Below, piece by piece: positions 8,473-15,713 of a stretch of 19,951 nt of DNA (its first letter is position 1; each line of letters begins with the position of its first letter). The DNA comes from Rhodospirillaceae bacterium. GTDB taxonomy: Bacteria > Pseudomonadota > Alphaproteobacteria > Rhodospirillales > Magnetospirillaceae. The notes under the pieces are model-generated. The model was not told the DNA's origin. It saw only the letters and a program-made list of their open reading frames with translations, and made no database searches. The stretch is from contig JASLCK010000049.1 in assembly GCA_030151865.1 (NCBI GenBank), positions 1 through 19,951 of the forward strand, in the 5' to 3' direction. Made by a program: the position numbers and the translations under genes.

Positions 8473-9858
8473 ATGAGTATTGAAGCCAGGACGGACTTTC
8501 CCCTCATGAGCGAATCCCTCGACCACCAAAACAAACGCCTTGCCGTCTTTCGCATTCACGACAAAGACCTGACCCTCGCCAAAGGGTTGAGCGACTTCGC
8601 CAGAAACGAACTGCCCACCCTGCTGACCCGCTGGCAAAACCGCTTTGACACTTGGCCCGAGATCAAGGCGGCGTTGAGCGTACCCAGCGTGCATGACGCC
8701 CGCGTCGCCCATTGGAGCCGCCTGGTCAGCGGCGATGTCGGCCCCGACTGCATGGCCTCGGCCCGGCGTTTGGCTCAGGCGTTTTATGACAATGGCTTGC
8801 CGGGCTATGCCGTCACCATCTGTCACTCCACCGTCTTGAACGGCCTGATCGAACATCTGCATCTGAACGACCTTGCCGCCAACAGCGGCCTGTTTGGGCG
8901 CAAGCGCGATCTTGAAGACAAGATGGATATCCGCATGGCGTTGACCAAGCTGGCCTGGTTCGATCTGGAACTGCTGCTGGAAACCTATGCCGAGGCCGAA
9001 CAGGAAAGCCGCCGCAAGACCTTTGAAACCCTGGCCGGGCGCTTCGAAAGCGGCATCAAGACCATCGTGACCGGCACGCTCACCACGTCGCAACATATGC
9101 GCGGCGATGCCGAACGGATGAGCCAGATCGCCAAAGCAACCAATGCCCAGTCGGAAGAAGTGGCCCTGGCCGCAGGCGAAGCCTCTGGCAATGTGGAAAC
9201 CGTCGCCGCCGCCGCCGAGGAACTGGCGGCATCAATCCGCGAAATCGCCCGACAAGTCGGCCAATCGACCGAAATCGCCGCCGTCGCCGTGGAAGAAGCC
9301 CGCCGCACCGACGATATCGTGCAGGGATTGGCGGACTCCGCCGCCAAGATCGGCGAAGTGGTGCAGTTGATCAGCGACATCGCGGCACAGACCAATCTAT
9401 TGGCCCTGAACGCCACCATCGAAGCGGCGCGGGCCGGTGAAGCGGGCAAGGGCTTTGCCGTCGTCGCGGGCGAGGTCAAGAACCTGGCCAACCAGACCGC
9501 GCGCGCCACCGAAGACATCAGTCAGCAAGTGGCGGGCATTCAGTCCAACACCCGCGAAGCCGTCACGGCCATCAACCAGATCCGCCAGACCATCAACGAC
9601 ATCAACAGCATCAGCGAAGCCATCGCCGCCGCCATTCAGCAGCAGCAAAGCGCCACCCAGGAAATCGCCCAAAACATCGAACGGGCGGCGGGCGGCACCC
9701 AGACGGTTTCGGCCACCATCGCCAGTGTAACCCGGTCCTCGGGCGAAGCGGGCACTTTGGCGGGCGACGTGCTGAAGGGGGCGTCGGATCTGCACACCCA
9801 GTCCGACGCACTGCATGCCCAAGTCAACGACTTCCTGGACGGACTTAGGAATCAATAG
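8473..9858 (+). CDS. Cytoplasmic chemoreceptor with globin-like sensor domain lacking the proximal histidine
   Basis: The start at ATG 8473 gives 461 aa. ATG 8506 is an equally possible start, as neither has a good ribosome site, and the frame extends upstream to 7957 only as overlap with the opposing gene. Residues about 20-175 resemble the protoglobin sensor of globin-coupled sensors (RLVSGDVG, ASARRLAQAFYDNGLPGYAV, STVLNGL). By alignment from memory with family members, F104 stands where the heme-binding histidine (H-x-x-I-G-L) is expected. Residues about 185-461 are a methyl-accepting signalling helical hairpin with the tip around IAAQTNLLALNATIEAAR (303-320) and AGEVKNLANQT. There is no transmembrane segment or HAMP domain, so it should act in cytoplasmic receptor arrays through CheW/CheA. 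The ligand is unknown. Confidence 0.88.
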   Translation: MSIEARTDFPLMSESLDHQNKRLAVFRIHDKDLTLAKGLSDFARNELPTLLTRWQNRFDTWPEIKAALSVPSVHDARVAHWSRLVSGDVGPDCMASARRLAQAFYDNGLPGYAVTICHSTVLNGLIEHLHLNDLAANSGLFGRKRDLEDKMDIRMALTKLAWFDLELLLETYAEAEQESRRKTFETLAGRFESGIKTIVTGTLTTSQHMRGDAERMSQIAKATNAQSEEVALAAGEASGNVETVAAAAEELAASIREIARQVGQSTEIAAVAVEEARRTDDIVQGLADSAAKIGEVVQLISDIAAQTNLLALNATIEAARAGEAGKGFAVVAGEVKNLANQTARATEDISQQVAGIQSNTREAVTAINQIRQTINDINSISEAIAAAIQQQQSATQEIAQNIERAAGGTQTVSATIASVTRSSGEAGTLAGDVLKGASDLHTQSDALHAQVNDFLDGLRNQ

Positions 9859-9902
9859 GCGTCGTCAGAGGATGAAAGGGCGGTCCTGATAGGGCGCAAA
9901 GC

Positions 9903-9930
9903 TTGCGTTCCGGGACTGCCCGCCTATAAT
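9903..9930 (+). promoter_or_regulatory. Sigma-70-type promoter for purEK
   Basis: A perfect -10 TATAAT lies at 9925-9930, with TTGCGT at 9903-9908 as -35 and a 16-nt spacer. Transcription would start near 9937, about 50 nt before the purE ATG. It lies just after the chemoreceptor gene. No obvious purine-repressor operator or riboswitch fits in the short leader. Confidence 0.6.
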
Positions 9931-9983
9931 GCCGCCTTTCCGATTTCGGGTGGTTGCCCAGTCTTAAGTGGTGGCAAGGGGTC

Positions 9984-10013
9984 GCAATGGAACAGGCCGC
10001 AATGGAACAGGCC
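9984..10013 (+). repeat. 15-bp tandem duplication over the purE start
   Basis: GCAATGGAACAGGCC occurs twice with no gap (9984-9998 and 9999-10013). Each copy carries an in-frame ATG, so the protein begins MEQAAMEQA. The ribosome site AAGGGG is outside the repeat and properly spaced for the first ATG only. Confidence 0.9.
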
Positions 10014-10505
10014 AAAGTGGGGATCATCATGGGAAGTCAGTCCGACTGGCCGACCATGCGTCACGCTGCCGAAACGCTGGAAGCGTTGGGTGTGCCTTAT
10101 GAAAAGCGCATCGTTTCGGCGCACCGCACCCCGCAACGTCTCTACGACTATGCCCATACTGCCCGCGGCCGCGGCCTGTCGGTGATCATTGCCGGGGCTG
10201 GCGGGGCAGCCCATCTGCCGGGCATGACCGCCGCCATGACCCCCCTGCCCGTCTTTGGCGTGCCGATCGAAAGCAAGGCCTTAAAGGGCATGGACAGCCT
10301 GTTGTCCATCGTCCAGATGCCGGGCGGCGTGCCGGTCGGCACCGTCGCCATCGGCAAATCGGGGGCCATCAATGCCGCCCTGCTGGCCGCTTCGGTGCTG
10401 GCCCTGAATGACAAGGCCCTGGCCGACCGCCTGGATGCCTGGCGCGCCCGTCAGACCGCCTCGGTCGCGGATATCCCGGTGGACGAGGACAGCCATGCCG
10501 GTTGA
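9987..10505 (+). CDS. purE: N5-carboxyaminoimidazole ribonucleotide mutase
   Basis: This 172-aa class I PurE converts N5-CAIR to CAIR in de novo purine synthesis, using the product of the next gene. Diagnostic motifs are GSQSDWPTM near the N-terminus (phosphate binding and active-site Ser/Asp), SAHRTP (the catalytic His loop), AGAGGAAHLPGM and PVFGVPIESKALKGMDSLLS. The length matches bacterial class I enzymes. I chose ATG 9987 because AAGGGG lies 5 nt upstream. An in-frame TTG at 9954 lacks support. The coding end overlaps purK by 11 nt, which indicates translational coupling, and a sigma-70-like promoter lies just upstream. Confidence 0.98.
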   Translation: MEQAAMEQAKVGIIMGSQSDWPTMRHAAETLEALGVPYEKRIVSAHRTPQRLYDYAHTARGRGLSVIIAGAGGAAHLPGMTAAMTPLPVFGVPIESKALKGMDSLLSIVQMPGGVPVGTVAIGKSGAINAALLAASVLALNDKALADRLDAWRARQTASVADIPVDEDSHAG

Positions 10506-11595
10506 TCCGGCCAAGATCATCGCCCCCGGCGGGGTGATCGGTATTATCGGCGGCGGCCAGCTTGGCCGCATGACCGCCCTGGCGGCGGCCCGGCTGGGCT
10601 ATCGCTGCCACATCTTCTGCCCGGAACCCGGTTGCCCGGCGTCCCAGGTTTCTTACGCCACCACCACCGCCGCCTATGAAGATCAGGCCGCGCTGGCCGC
10701 CTTTGCCGATGCGGTCGATGTGGTGACGTTCGAATTCGAGAATATTCCCGCCGACAGCGTGCGCATTCTGGCCGAGCGCGTACCCGTCCGCCCCGGCTGG
10801 AAAGTTCTGGAAACCGCCCAAGACCGCATCCTGGAAAAAAGCTTCCTGAATTCTATCGGCATCGCCACCGCGCCTTGGAAGGCCGTGCACAGCCTGGATG
10901 ATCTGATTGCCGCCGTCGCCGCCCTGGGCCGCCCCAGCGTGCTGAAGACCGCACGGCTTGGCTATGACGGCAAGGGTCAGGTCAAAATCACCGCCGAGAC
11001 CGATCTGGCCGAAGCCTGGGCCGCCATGAAGGGCGCTCCGGCCGTGCTGGAAGGCTTCATCAATTTCGAGCGTGAAGCGTCGGTCATTGTCGCGCGCGGC
11101 CCCGATGGCAAGGCCGTTTGCTTTGACACCGTGGAAAACCAGCACAAAAACCACATTCTGGACGTCACCATCGCGCCCGCCCGCATCAGTCAGTCCCTGG
11201 CCGATCAGGCCCGCGATCTGGCGCTGCGCACCGCGCAGGAACTGGATCTGGTGGGGCTGTTGGCGGTCGAACTGTTCGTCACCGCCGATGGCCGCCTGCT
11301 GGCCAACGAGATGGCTCCGCGCCCGCATAATTCCGGCCACTGGACGCAAGACGCCTGCCTGACTGACCAGTTCGAACAGTTTGTGCGCGCGGTTTGCGGC
11401 TTGCCGCTGGGCAGCCCGGCCCGTCATTCCGACGCCACCATGACCAATCTGATCGGCGACGATATGGATCAGGTGCCCGCCTTGCTGGCCGAACCGGGAG
11501 CACGCCTTCATCTTTACGGCAAAGCCGAAGCCCGGCCCGGTCGCAAGATGGGGCATGTCAACCGTCTGTTCCCGCTGGGCGCTTTTTCGAAATGA
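10495..11595 (+). CDS. purK: N5-carboxyaminoimidazole ribonucleotide synthetase
   Basis: This 366-aa ATP-grasp enzyme makes N5-CAIR from AIR, ATP and bicarbonate. The Rossmann-like start GVIGIIGGGQLGRM, the ATP-grasp segments (VLKTARLGYDGKGQ, VLEGFINFEREASVIVAR) and NEMAPRPHNSGHWTQDAC near the C-terminus are characteristic. ATG 10495 lies inside the end of purE with GAGGA 6 nt upstream. This start removes the upstream in-frame overlap with purE. The protein ends about where typical PurK proteins do. It forms an operon with purE. Confidence 0.98.
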   Translation: MPVDPAKIIAPGGVIGIIGGGQLGRMTALAAARLGYRCHIFCPEPGCPASQVSYATTTAAYEDQAALAAFADAVDVVTFEFENIPADSVRILAERVPVRPGWKVLETAQDRILEKSFLNSIGIATAPWKAVHSLDDLIAAVAALGRPSVLKTARLGYDGKGQVKITAETDLAEAWAAMKGAPAVLEGFINFEREASVIVARGPDGKAVCFDTVENQHKNHILDVTIAPARISQSLADQARDLALRTAQELDLVGLLAVELFVTADGRLLANEMAPRPHNSGHWTQDACLTDQFEQFVRAVCGLPLGSPARHSDATMTNLIGDDMDQVPALLAEPGARLHLYGKAEARPGRKMGHVNRLFPLGAFSK

Positions 11596-11652
11596 GAGAA
11601 TTTGGATCGGCGAATTTGATGCCTTATATCCCTCATAAATCTTTCATTGACG

Positions 11653-11685
11653 CCGTAATGTCTTTACGGGGATTTTGATCTCCCC
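11653..11685 (+). terminator. Two overlapping hairpins after purK, possible weak terminator
   Basis: CCGTAA/TTACGG (11653-11658 and 11664-11669, loop of 5 nt) is followed by GGATTTTG. GGGGA/TCCCC (11668-11672 and 11681-11685) shares two bases with it, so the two stems compete at the edge. T content after the first stem is low. They sit in the 113-nt gap between purK and the DedA gene and could terminate or attenuate transcription. Confidence 0.35.
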
Positions 11686-11708
11686 GCAGATCGGAAACCA
11701 GCCGCACC

Positions 11709-12365
11709 ATGGAAGAGAAAGTTCTCTACATTGCCAACAATTACGGGCCGCTGGTTTATCTGGCGATCTTGGCCTGGACTTTTTTGGAAGGCGAAACGGT
11801 GGTCCTGATCACCGGCGCGCTGATTGCGGGCGGCAATGTCACCCTGTCGGTCTGGCTGCTGACCCTGACTGCCCTGCTGGGCAGCTTTGGCGGTGATCAG
11901 ACATGGTTTTATATCGGGCGGCGCTATGGCACCCCATTGCTGCGCCGTTGGCCCGGCATGGCCGACAAGATCGAATGGGCATTCCGTCTGCTGCGACGTC
12001 ATGAAACCCTGTTCATCCTGTCATTCCGCTTCATCTACGGCCTGCGCAATATCAGCCCCTTTGTCATCGGCATGTCGGGGGTGTCGCGCGCCAAATTCAT
12101 CGCCCTTAATTTGATTGCCGCCACCTTGTGGGCCAACACCTTTGCCTGGGGCGGTTACTTCCTGGGCAAGGCTTTGGAAGCCTGGATGGGCGAATCCTCG
12201 ATGGCGGTGCTGGGGGTCTTTATCCTGCTGGCCGGTGGCGGTGCGCTGCTGAACTGGCTGCGCCAACGCCGTAAAACCGCAGCCGCCGCAGCCCGTGCCG
12301 CCGCTGCCGCTGCCATCACCAACAATGCACCGGCCAACGCCCAATCGACCGACACCGCCGCCTGA
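11709..12365 (+). CDS. DedA family membrane protein
   Basis: The 218-aa integral membrane protein belongs to the DedA/VTT family. Bacterial members are linked to undecaprenyl-phosphate or lipid flipping and to envelope and pH homeostasis. Family features visible are FLEGETVVLITGALIAGG near residue 25, GGDQTWFYIGRRYG near 62, and FRFIYGLRNISPFVIGMSG near 107. Hydrophobic segments fall at about 13-35, 45-62, 135-155 and 163-182. The tail after residue 185 is an unusual Ala-rich stretch (RKTAAAAARAAAAAA) ending in a polar Asn/Thr-rich segment, which looks disordered. The ribosome site before ATG 11709 is weak. A strong terminator follows. Confidence 0.92.
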   Translation: MEEKVLYIANNYGPLVYLAILAWTFLEGETVVLITGALIAGGNVTLSVWLLTLTALLGSFGGDQTWFYIGRRYGTPLLRRWPGMADKIEWAFRLLRRHETLFILSFRFIYGLRNISPFVIGMSGVSRAKFIALNLIAATLWANTFAWGGYFLGKALEAWMGESSMAVLGVFILLAGGGALLNWLRQRRKTAAAAARAAAAAAITNNAPANAQSTDTAA

Positions 12366-12397
12366 AAGGGCCTCTCGGCCCTGGCTGAGCAGAACGA

Positions 12398-12435
12398 AAA
12401 AGACCGCCGCCGGGATCGTCCGGCGGCGGTCTTTT
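12398..12435. terminator. Strong bidirectional intrinsic terminator
   Basis: A perfect 16-bp stem (12398-12413 with 12420-12435) with a 6-nt loop GATCGT begins with an A-run and ends in TTTT, so both strands carry a U-tract. It separates the converging DedA and diguanylate cyclase genes. A smaller GGGCC/GGCCC hairpin lies just before it at about 12368-12381. Confidence 0.93.
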
Positions 12436-12486
12436 CATTTGAGGCATATCTCAAAGCAGAGGGAAACCGGGACGTAAACCCCGCCC

Positions 12487-13710
12487 CTATTCCGCTGCCG
12501 CCTTGTCCGTCTTCAAGACCACGTCACCCGGCAACACGGCCCGATCCCGACCGGTACGCTTAGCCAGATACATGCGGTGATCGGCGGTTTCCACCAGTTG
12601 CGGCCAGTCTTGGGCTTCGTCGGCAATCCGCTCGGCCACACCGATGGAAACCGTCAACGGCGTCCCATCCGGGCGCTGGCCGAAACCACGCGTGCGCAAG
12701 CGCTCGATCAGAATGCGCGCGCCTTCAGCATCGGTTTCACTCAAGATCGCCAGAAATTCCTCCCCTCCCCAACGGATTAGGAAGTCGCCGCGCCGCAGCC
12801 CGTCGCGCAGGATTTTCGCCATGGCCCGCAAAGCCTTGTCGCCCTCGTCATGACCAAAGCTGTCATTGATCGACTTGAACTTGTCGATGTCGAAAAAGGC
12901 CAGCGTCAGCGGTTCATTCTGCAAAGCCGACAGGCGGAACATCAGATCCAGGGTTTCGCCGCCGGAACGCCGCGTGAAAGCCCCGGTCAGGCTGTCTACC
13001 ATGGCGCGGTTGACCAAGGTGGTGATGTAGTGCAATTGGCTCATGCCCGAAAACATCGCCACGCCCATCACCAGCACCATCAGCCACAACATCGGGCCAT
13101 GCTGATAAAAGCTGACCACCTCGCCCTGCAAGGCGACACCCAGCACGGCAAAGCAAAAGGCCGGGGCGGAAAACAGTAAGACCTCGAACGCGGTCAGCGG
13201 AAACACCGCCAGACCGGCCAGGACGATATTCGGCATCAGGGCATAAAGGCGATTGATCAGCATCGCCGTCTGGCTGAGCGGCACCCCGTTCAGGATGTAA
13301 ATCGACACCAGATAGAAAAACGGCGGCACCAGCAGCAGCACCAACAGCATCAGATCGGCCCGCACGCGCGAATGCAGCCCCCCTTGGGGCAGCACCAGCC
13401 CCAAAAAGATCAGGCTGGACAGCAGGCGCAGCACCGACAACTCGATCCATTGCGGCGACGGAAAATAAAGCCAGTCGATCAGCGAACAGAGCGGCACCAG
13501 CAGGGCGAACAGCGCCGCCACCAAGCGCACGCGGGAAATAATCACCGCCGCGCCGTGGCGACGGATATGGGTGCTGTGCCGAAAGGGGATCAGCAGGTCG
13601 AAGAATTGTCCGGCAGTGATGTTGATGGGCGCGAACAGATGCGTGACGATCGATCGGATCACGCCGCCCTGCCCGGTTTCGCCATCGTCTTCGAACAAAC
13701 TCGTCGCCAC
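12487..13710 (-). CDS. Membrane-bound diguanylate cyclase (GGEEF)
   Basis: The 407-aa protein has a hydrophobic N-terminal sensor region with roughly six or seven membrane helices (about 58-80, 93-110, 118-140, 157-172, 174-195 and 206-222). A GGDEF domain follows. The domain has FFDIDKFKSINDSFGHDEGD near 272-291, RWGGEEF with GGEEF at 315-319, and an inhibitory I-site RRGD (R306 to D309) five residues before it. It should therefore make c-di-GMP from two GTP and be product-inhibited. The start is GTG at 13710 with AGGGG 8 nt upstream. The sensor part resembles MASE-type membrane domains, but I cannot assign it to a named one. It converges on the DedA gene and is divergent from the GlpM-like gene. 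Confidence 0.93.
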   Translation of the reverse strand: MATSLFEDDGETGQGGVIRSIVTHLFAPINITAGQFFDLLIPFRHSTHIRRHGAAVIISRVRLVAALFALLVPLCSLIDWLYFPSPQWIELSVLRLLSSLIFLGLVLPQGGLHSRVRADLMLLVLLLVPPFFYLVSIYILNGVPLSQTAMLINRLYALMPNIVLAGLAVFPLTAFEVLLFSAPAFCFAVLGVALQGEVVSFYQHGPMLWLMVLVMGVAMFSGMSQLHYITTLVNRAMVDSLTGAFTRRSGGETLDLMFRLSALQNEPLTLAFFDIDKFKSINDSFGHDEGDKALRAMAKILRDGLRRGDFLIRWGGEEFLAILSETDAEGARILIERLRTRGFGQRPDGTPLTVSIGVAERIADEAQDWPQLVETADHRMYLAKRTGRDRAVLPGDVVLKTDKAAAE

Positions 13711-13867
13711 CCGGATACCCCTATAAAATTTGACGGAAGATTATTTAAAATCCTAAACAAGTACAGCGGAACTTTCGCACTGCCCGCGTTTGGCAAGCCT
13801 TGACGCCACGCAAGCGGCGGTGCTTCCCTGACTGTGATCCTAGCATCATACAAGGATATGCGGTTCG

Positions 13868-14206
13868 ATGGATGTGCTTTTAAAGGGGCTGATCGGCGGC
13901 GCAATGGCCATCGCCATCGCTTTGGCGTCCAAACGCGGCAATATTCTGCCCGGCCTGCTGCCGCTGTTCCCCGCTTTTGCGGTGTTGGCGCTGTTGATCG
14001 TCGGCGGCAAGGGCGACGATGACGGCTTTCGCCAGGCCAGTCTGTCGGGCATCAAGGCCATCCCTGCCTATCTGGCGTTTCTGGTGGTCTGCTGGCTGGC
14101 GGTGGGGCGCATGGATTTCCGCTGGGCCATCGGCTGTGGGCTGATCGCCTGGGCCGCGGTGGCGCTGTTGATGTTCCTTGCCCCCAAGTTTTTAATGAAC
14201 ACTTGA
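13868..14206 (+). CDS. GlpM-like small membrane protein
   Basis: This 112-aa protein has four probable membrane helices (about 4-21, 29-46, 62-79 and 85-105). KGLIGGAMAIAIALASKRGN followed by GLLPLFPAFAVLALLIVGG resembles the GlpM family, first noted near glycerol metabolism genes in Pseudomonas and of unclear function. The loop KGDDDGFRQAS is polar. AAGGA lies upstream of ATG 13868 but at a long spacing of about 13 nt. The gene stands alone between the diguanylate cyclase and the bacterioferritin genes. No clear terminator follows it on the plus strand. Confidence 0.75.
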   Translation: MDVLLKGLIGGAMAIAIALASKRGNILPGLLPLFPAFAVLALLIVGGKGDDDGFRQASLSGIKAIPAYLAFLVVCWLAVGRMDFRWAIGCGLIAWAAVALLMFLAPKFLMNT

Positions 14207-14241
14207 AAAATAAAACCTTCACACCAATAAATTGCTGATAC

Positions 14242-14265
14242 AAAAAAACCTTATCTTGAATAAGG
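14242..14265 (-). terminator. Minus-strand terminator-like hairpin in the bfr1 leader
   Basis: CCTTAT (14249-14254) pairs with ATAAGG (14260-14265). Read on the minus strand, the stem is followed at once by seven T residues (14248-14242). No gene on the minus strand ends here, so its target transcript is unknown. The stem is short and AT-rich. Confidence 0.45.
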
Positions 14266-14282
14266 AAACGACGTAGAGGATA

Positions 14283-14305
14283 TTGATATCGATTCTCAAC
14301 ATCAT
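14283..14305 (+). promoter_or_regulatory. Fur-box-like site upstream of bfr1
   Basis: TGATATCGATTCTCA (14284-14298) matches 11 of 14 defined positions of the 7-1-7 Fur consensus TGATAATnATTATCA. TTGATA at 14283-14288 could be a -35 element, but the matching -10 is poor (TCTTAG). The segment ATTCTCAACATCAT (14292-14305) recurs exactly upstream of bfd. Iron-responsive control of bfr1-bfr2 by Fur or a related regulator is inferred. Confidence 0.55.
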
Positions 14306-14360
14306 TCTTAGTTTGTGTGATTGCGATAAAATCACCAGATAAACCGAAGGAGATACGGTA

Positions 14361-14846
14361 ATGAAGGGCAACCCCGTCGTCATTGCGGAGCTGAACAAGC
14401 TGCTGACCGGTGAACTGACCGCCGCCGACCAATATTTCATCCATTCGCGCATGTATGAAAACTGGGGCCTGAACGCGCTTTACGAACGTATCGAGCATGA
14501 ACGGGTTGAAGAACTGGATCATGCCGCCCTGCTGATCCAGCGCATCCTGTTCCTGGAAGGCGTGCCCGACGTGGCGTCGCGCGCCGCGCTGGCGGTGGGC
14601 GCCACCGTGCCGCAGATGCTGGCCAACGATCTGGCCTATGAACTGGACGTGGTCGCCAATCTGAAAAAGGCCATCGCGCTGTGCGAACGCGAACAGGATT
14701 ATGACTCTCGGCGCATCCTGATCGACCTGCTGCGCGATACCGAGGAAGACCACACCCATTGGCTGGAACAGCAGTTGGGTCTGGTCAAGGCCATGGGCCT
14801 GGAAAACTATCTGCAATCCAAGGCCGCGCTCGGCTCGGCCAGCTAA
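14361..14846 (+). CDS. bfr1: Bacterioferritin, ferroxidase-type subunit
   Basis: The 161-aa four-helix subunit belongs to the 24-mer iron-storage bacterioferritins. All six di-iron ferroxidase ligands of E. coli Bfr are present: E18, E51, H54, E94, and E128 and H131, which equal E127 and H130 after a one-residue insertion (RDTEEDH). The heme-ligand methionine at position 52 is replaced by leucine (EELDH), so this subunit should oxidise and store iron but not bind heme through Met52. The ATG at 14361 is preceded by AAGGAGA about 7 nt upstream, a strong ribosome site. A Fur-like box lies 60 nt upstream. It is followed after 20 nt by the heme-type partner. Confidence 0.97.
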   Translation: MKGNPVVIAELNKLLTGELTAADQYFIHSRMYENWGLNALYERIEHERVEELDHAALLIQRILFLEGVPDVASRAALAVGATVPQMLANDLAYELDVVANLKKAIALCEREQDYDSRRILIDLLRDTEEDHTHWLEQQLGLVKAMGLENYLQSKAALGSAS

Positions 14847-14866
14847 GCGGGAAGGAACGATCCGCC

Positions 14867-15346
14867 ATGAAGGGTGACGCCGCCATCAATGCGCAGCTTA
14901 ACAAGGTTCTGCGCCTTCATTTGACCGCCATCAATCAGTTCTTTCTGCATGCCCGCATCCTGAAGAACTGGGGATTCCGCCATCTGGGCAAGGTCGAATA
15001 CAAGGAATCCATCGAAGCCATGAAGGAAGCCGATGCGGTCATCGAACGCATCTTGTTCCTGGAAGGCCTGCCCAACCTGCAAGACCTGGGCAAGCTGCTG
15101 ATCGGCGAAACCGTGCCGGAAATCCTGAAAGGCGATTTGACCCTGGTCACGTCGCTGCGTAACCAGTTGGTGGAAACCATCGCTGCTTGCGAAAAGGCCG
15201 AGGATTTTGTCAGCCGCGACCTGTTGTCCCACCAGTTGGAAGAGATCGAGGAACGTCTCGACTTCTATGAAACCCAACTGGAGCTGTTGGAAAAGCTGGG
15301 CCATCCCAATTACCTGCAAAGCGCCGTCGGCGAAATCGACGACTGA
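14867..15346 (+). CDS. bfr2: Bacterioferritin, heme-binding subunit without ferroxidase centre
   Basis: The 159-aa protein is a bacterioferritin throughout (IERILFLEGLPNLQDLGKL, NYLQ) and keeps the heme-ligand Met52. Every ferroxidase ligand is replaced: E18 to His, E51 to Ala, H54 to Glu, E94 to Val, E127 to Ile and H130 to Arg. It should supply heme sites in a mixed shell with Bfr1, as in paired bacterioferritins known from Magnetospirillum and Neisseria. ATG 14867 has GGAAGGA about 9 nt upstream. It is surely cotranscribed with bfr1. A 20-bp imperfect copy of its last codons follows the stop. Confidence 0.97.
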   Translation: MKGDAAINAQLNKVLRLHLTAINQFFLHARILKNWGFRHLGKVEYKESIEAMKEADAVIERILFLEGLPNLQDLGKLLIGETVPEILKGDLTLVTSLRNQLVETIAACEKAEDFVSRDLLSHQLEEIEERLDFYETQLELLEKLGHPNYLQSAVGEIDD

Positions 15347-15375
15347 CGCAACAGAGTCGGCGAGATCGACGACTG
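15326..15375 (+). repeat. Duplicated 3' end of bfr2
   Basis: GTCGGCGAAATCGACGACTG (15326-15345, including most of the bfr2 stop region) recurs with one mismatch at 15356-15375, giving a 30-bp period. It looks like a local tandem duplication that straddles the stop codon. Confidence 0.85.
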
Positions 15376-15457
15376 GGCAAGGCAATATCCGGTCCCGTCA
15401 TCACCGGTTCCGCGCCTGCGGGGCCGGTGGCGATGGTGGGCGCAATGGGCATGGGAT

Positions 15458-15538
15458 GGGCCTTGCCCCAAAGCCAATGGGTTGATCTCGGGGGCCTTGC
15501 CCCAAAACCAATGGGGTAATCTCGGGGGCCTTGCCCCC
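15458..15538. repeat. 34-bp tandem repeat, two full copies plus a partial one
   Basis: Units begin at 15458, 15492 and 15526, each with GGGCCTTGCCCC. The first two are 34 bp and agree at about 31 positions, and the third diverges after 13 bp. Each unit contains a short GC hairpin (GGGGC, CTT, GCCCC). Together with the following palindromes this forms an intergenic repeat cluster in the 429-bp gap between bfr2 and bfd. Confidence 0.85.
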
Positions 15539-15541
15539 GAA

Positions 15542-15596
15542 CCCCTGCGCGAGAGATGGCTCTCTCGCACTCTCTGTTCCTTGAGAAAGCCAGGGG
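15542..15596. repeat. Nested palindromic element (REP-like)
   Basis: An outer stem CCCCTG/CAGGGG (15542-15547 and 15591-15596) encloses a perfect 8-bp hairpin GCGAGAGA/TCTCTCGC (15549-15556 and 15561-15568, loop TGGC). It continues directly from the third tandem unit. Such GC-rich palindromes between genes are typical of dispersed REP-like elements. Multiplicity in this genome cannot be seen from one window. Confidence 0.65.
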
Positions 15597-15713
15597 CTGC
15601 CCGCACGATCTTACTTTATGCCCAAGCCAAGCCGGTGCCGTCCCCACGGGATCGGCTTTTGCTTATGGTTGCGCCCAAAGCGCCCGACCTTGCGGATGCG
15701 GTGAAAAAACCTC

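Noticed and set aside
10369..11556. Minus-strand 395-codon frame opposite purK
   Set aside because: It is a shadow of purK with low-information His/Gly/Gln-rich composition.
14052..14816. Minus-strand frame opposite bfr1
   Set aside because: It is a shadow of bfr1. Only the orphan terminator hints at any minus-strand transcript, and no coding evidence exists.
15458..15538. Repeat array as a possible CRISPR
   Set aside because: Units are directly contiguous, with no variable spacers, and there are no cas genes nearby.
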